Below the pieces are notes generated by a model. It was given only the letters and a program-made list of their open reading frames with translations, did not search any database and was not told where the DNA came from. The translations under genes and the position numbers were made by a program. A stretch of 5,708 nucleotides of DNA, taken from NCBI GenBank assembly GCA_947456995.1, contig CANGVB010000274.1, forward strand, positions 1 through 5,708, in the 5' to 3' direction. The DNA is from Bryobacteraceae bacterium (GTDB lineage Bacteria; Acidobacteriota; Terriglobia; Bryobacterales; Bryobacteraceae). Shown in pieces: positions 4,851 through 5,708 of this stretch (the first letter of the stretch is position 1; each line of letters starts with the position of its first letter).

Positions 4851-5708
4851 GCGATTCTAATCTAGCTCTTAATGTCCCCTTGGCCCCCACCGTCGCAGCC
4901 ACATTCTTAAGCTCCCGCGGGTCCTCCCGGTAGTCATAAAGCTCCTCACCCTCCGCCCCGCCATTCCACATCGTGTACCGGTAGCGCTCATCCCGAATCG
5001 AATACCCCATCACCGGCTTCCCCTGATTCGGCCGCTCCACCTGCGTCATAGCCGCCCGTTCCCAACGCGCATCCGGACGATCCAGCAACGGCCTCAAACT
5101 TGTCCCATGTAGATTCGAAGGCGTCCCCCCAAGCCCACACAATTCCGCCACCGTCGGATACAAATCCAGCATCTCCACCGTCCGCGAGCAACTCTTCCCG
5201 CGGGCCTTCACCCCAGCCCCCGAGATCATCAACGGCGTCCGCGCCGCTCCTTCAAACACCGTCTGCTTCATCCACTGCCCATGCTCACCCAGGTGATAAC
5301 CGTGATCACTCCAGAACACAATCGTCGTTCGGTCCTGTAACTTCAACCGCTCCACCGCATCCAGCACACGCCCAATCTGCGCATCCAGAAAAAGAATCGT
5401 AGCGTAATAAGCCCGAATCACTTCCACCCGCTGCTTCTCCGTTAGATCCCAATTCGCCGGCTTGGTAAAGTAGGCCCACTTCGGCGCAATATTCATCTCC
5501 CACTCTTCAAACGGCAGCGCCTTCACCTTATCGAGCGGAACCCGGTCAAAGTACTTCGACGGCGCAATAAACGGGCAATGCGGCTTATAAAATCCGGCCC
5601 CCAAAAAGAAAGGCCGTCCCCGGTTCTCCTCTAGAATCCGGATCGACTCGCCAGCCACCTTCCCGTCCGTATGTTCTTCATCCCGCCCCGGCGAAGCATA
5701 ATACGCCA
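4831..5708 (-). CDS. Iduronate-2-sulfatase-like sulfatase, C-terminal part (5' end outside window)
   Basis: The frame is open to the right edge, giving 291 residues that begin AYYASPGRDEEHTDGK. It belongs to the type I (formylglycine) sulfatase family, which hydrolyses sulfate esters, and aligns by eye with iduronate-2-sulfatase: PFFLGAGFYKPHCPFIAPSKY (KPH at 41-43), WSDHGYHLGEHGQWMK (132-147) and MGYSIRDERYRYTMW (233-247). By that comparison His43, Asp134, His135 and Lys147 correspond to human IDS active-site residues His229, Asp334, His335 and Lys347. The N-terminal C-x-P-x-R motif carrying the formylglycine cysteine is outside the window, so activity cannot be judged. No signal peptide is visible for the same reason. 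The GTG at 5658 is an internal Val codon, not the start, because conserved sulfatase sequence continues upstream. Related soil and marine enzymes act on sulfated polysaccharides; the substrate is not predictable here. It is co-oriented with the phage-like operon but separated by 149 bp and a promoter. Confidence 0.92.
   Translation of the reverse strand, partial: AYYASPGRDEEHTDGKVAGESIRILEENRGRPFFLGAGFYKPHCPFIAPSKYFDRVPLDKVKALPFEEWEMNIAPKWAYFTKPANWDLTEKQRVEVIRAYYATILFLDAQIGRVLDAVERLKLQDRTTIVFWSDHGYHLGEHGQWMKQTVFEGAARTPLMISGAGVKARGKSCSRTVEMLDLYPTVAELCGLGGTPSNLHGTSLRPLLDRPDARWERAAMTQVERPNQGKPVMGYSIRDERYRYTMWNGGAEGEELYDYREDPRELKNVAATVGAKGTLRARLESLISIRK

Noticed and set aside
5656..5658. GTG 5658 as the sulfatase start
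   Set aside because: Conserved sulfatase sequence (ASPGRDEEHTDGK) continues upstream in frame to the window edge, and the catalytic N-terminal half must lie beyond it.

Overview
The window (5708 bp, GC-rich apart from one AT-rich stretch) looks like a chromosomal segment of an acidobacterium, most plausibly of the Solibacter/Bryobacter group. That placement is an inference from gene content: a winged-helix/one-TM/TolB-like propeller regulator, a PEP-CTERM-tagged secreted protein and an iduronate-2-sulfatase-like enzyme in close proximity. There is no rRNA or other phylogenetic marker to confirm it. I see no tRNA, rRNA, CRISPR array, transposase or integrase.

Layout. (1) Positions 1-1385, minus strand: the first 461 residues of a membrane-anchored transcriptional regulator, cut off by the left edge. 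(2) Positions 1386-1465: a divergent intergenic region with nested palindromes directly in front of the regulator's start, a candidate operator. (3) Positions 1466-2916, plus strand: two secreted-protein genes joined by a TAATG stop/start overlap. The first is a DVUA0089-type PEP-CTERM protein. The second carries a DNRLRE-like beta domain, seven collagen Gly-Pro-X triplets and a six-cysteine C-terminal domain. (4) Positions 2917-2988: a short convergent gap with a weak hairpin. (5) Positions 2989-4681, minus strand: a two-gene operon of phage-virion-like proteins, a 111-residue small protein followed after 4 bp by a 450-residue protein that starts with five exact-length 27-residue repeats. (6) Positions 4682-4830: leader and promoter region inside an AT-rich island (about 13% GC over 4791-4850). 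(7) Positions 4831-5708, minus strand: the C-terminal 291 residues of a sulfatase, cut off by the right edge.

How they may work together. The plus-strand pair probably makes cell-surface or matrix proteins, and the divergent regulator is the obvious candidate to control itself and perhaps that pair. The minus-strand virion-like pair has its own promoter and no other phage genes in view. It could be a domesticated remnant, the edge of a larger element, or a host gene family sharing folds with phage tail or decoration proteins. The sulfatase appears functionally unrelated to its neighbours.

The most unusual items are the 27-residue repeat protein and its small partner, the nested palindrome, and the collagen-linker protein, whose base composition changes on either side of the collagen segment. 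Nothing here can be called a proven new system from sequence alone.
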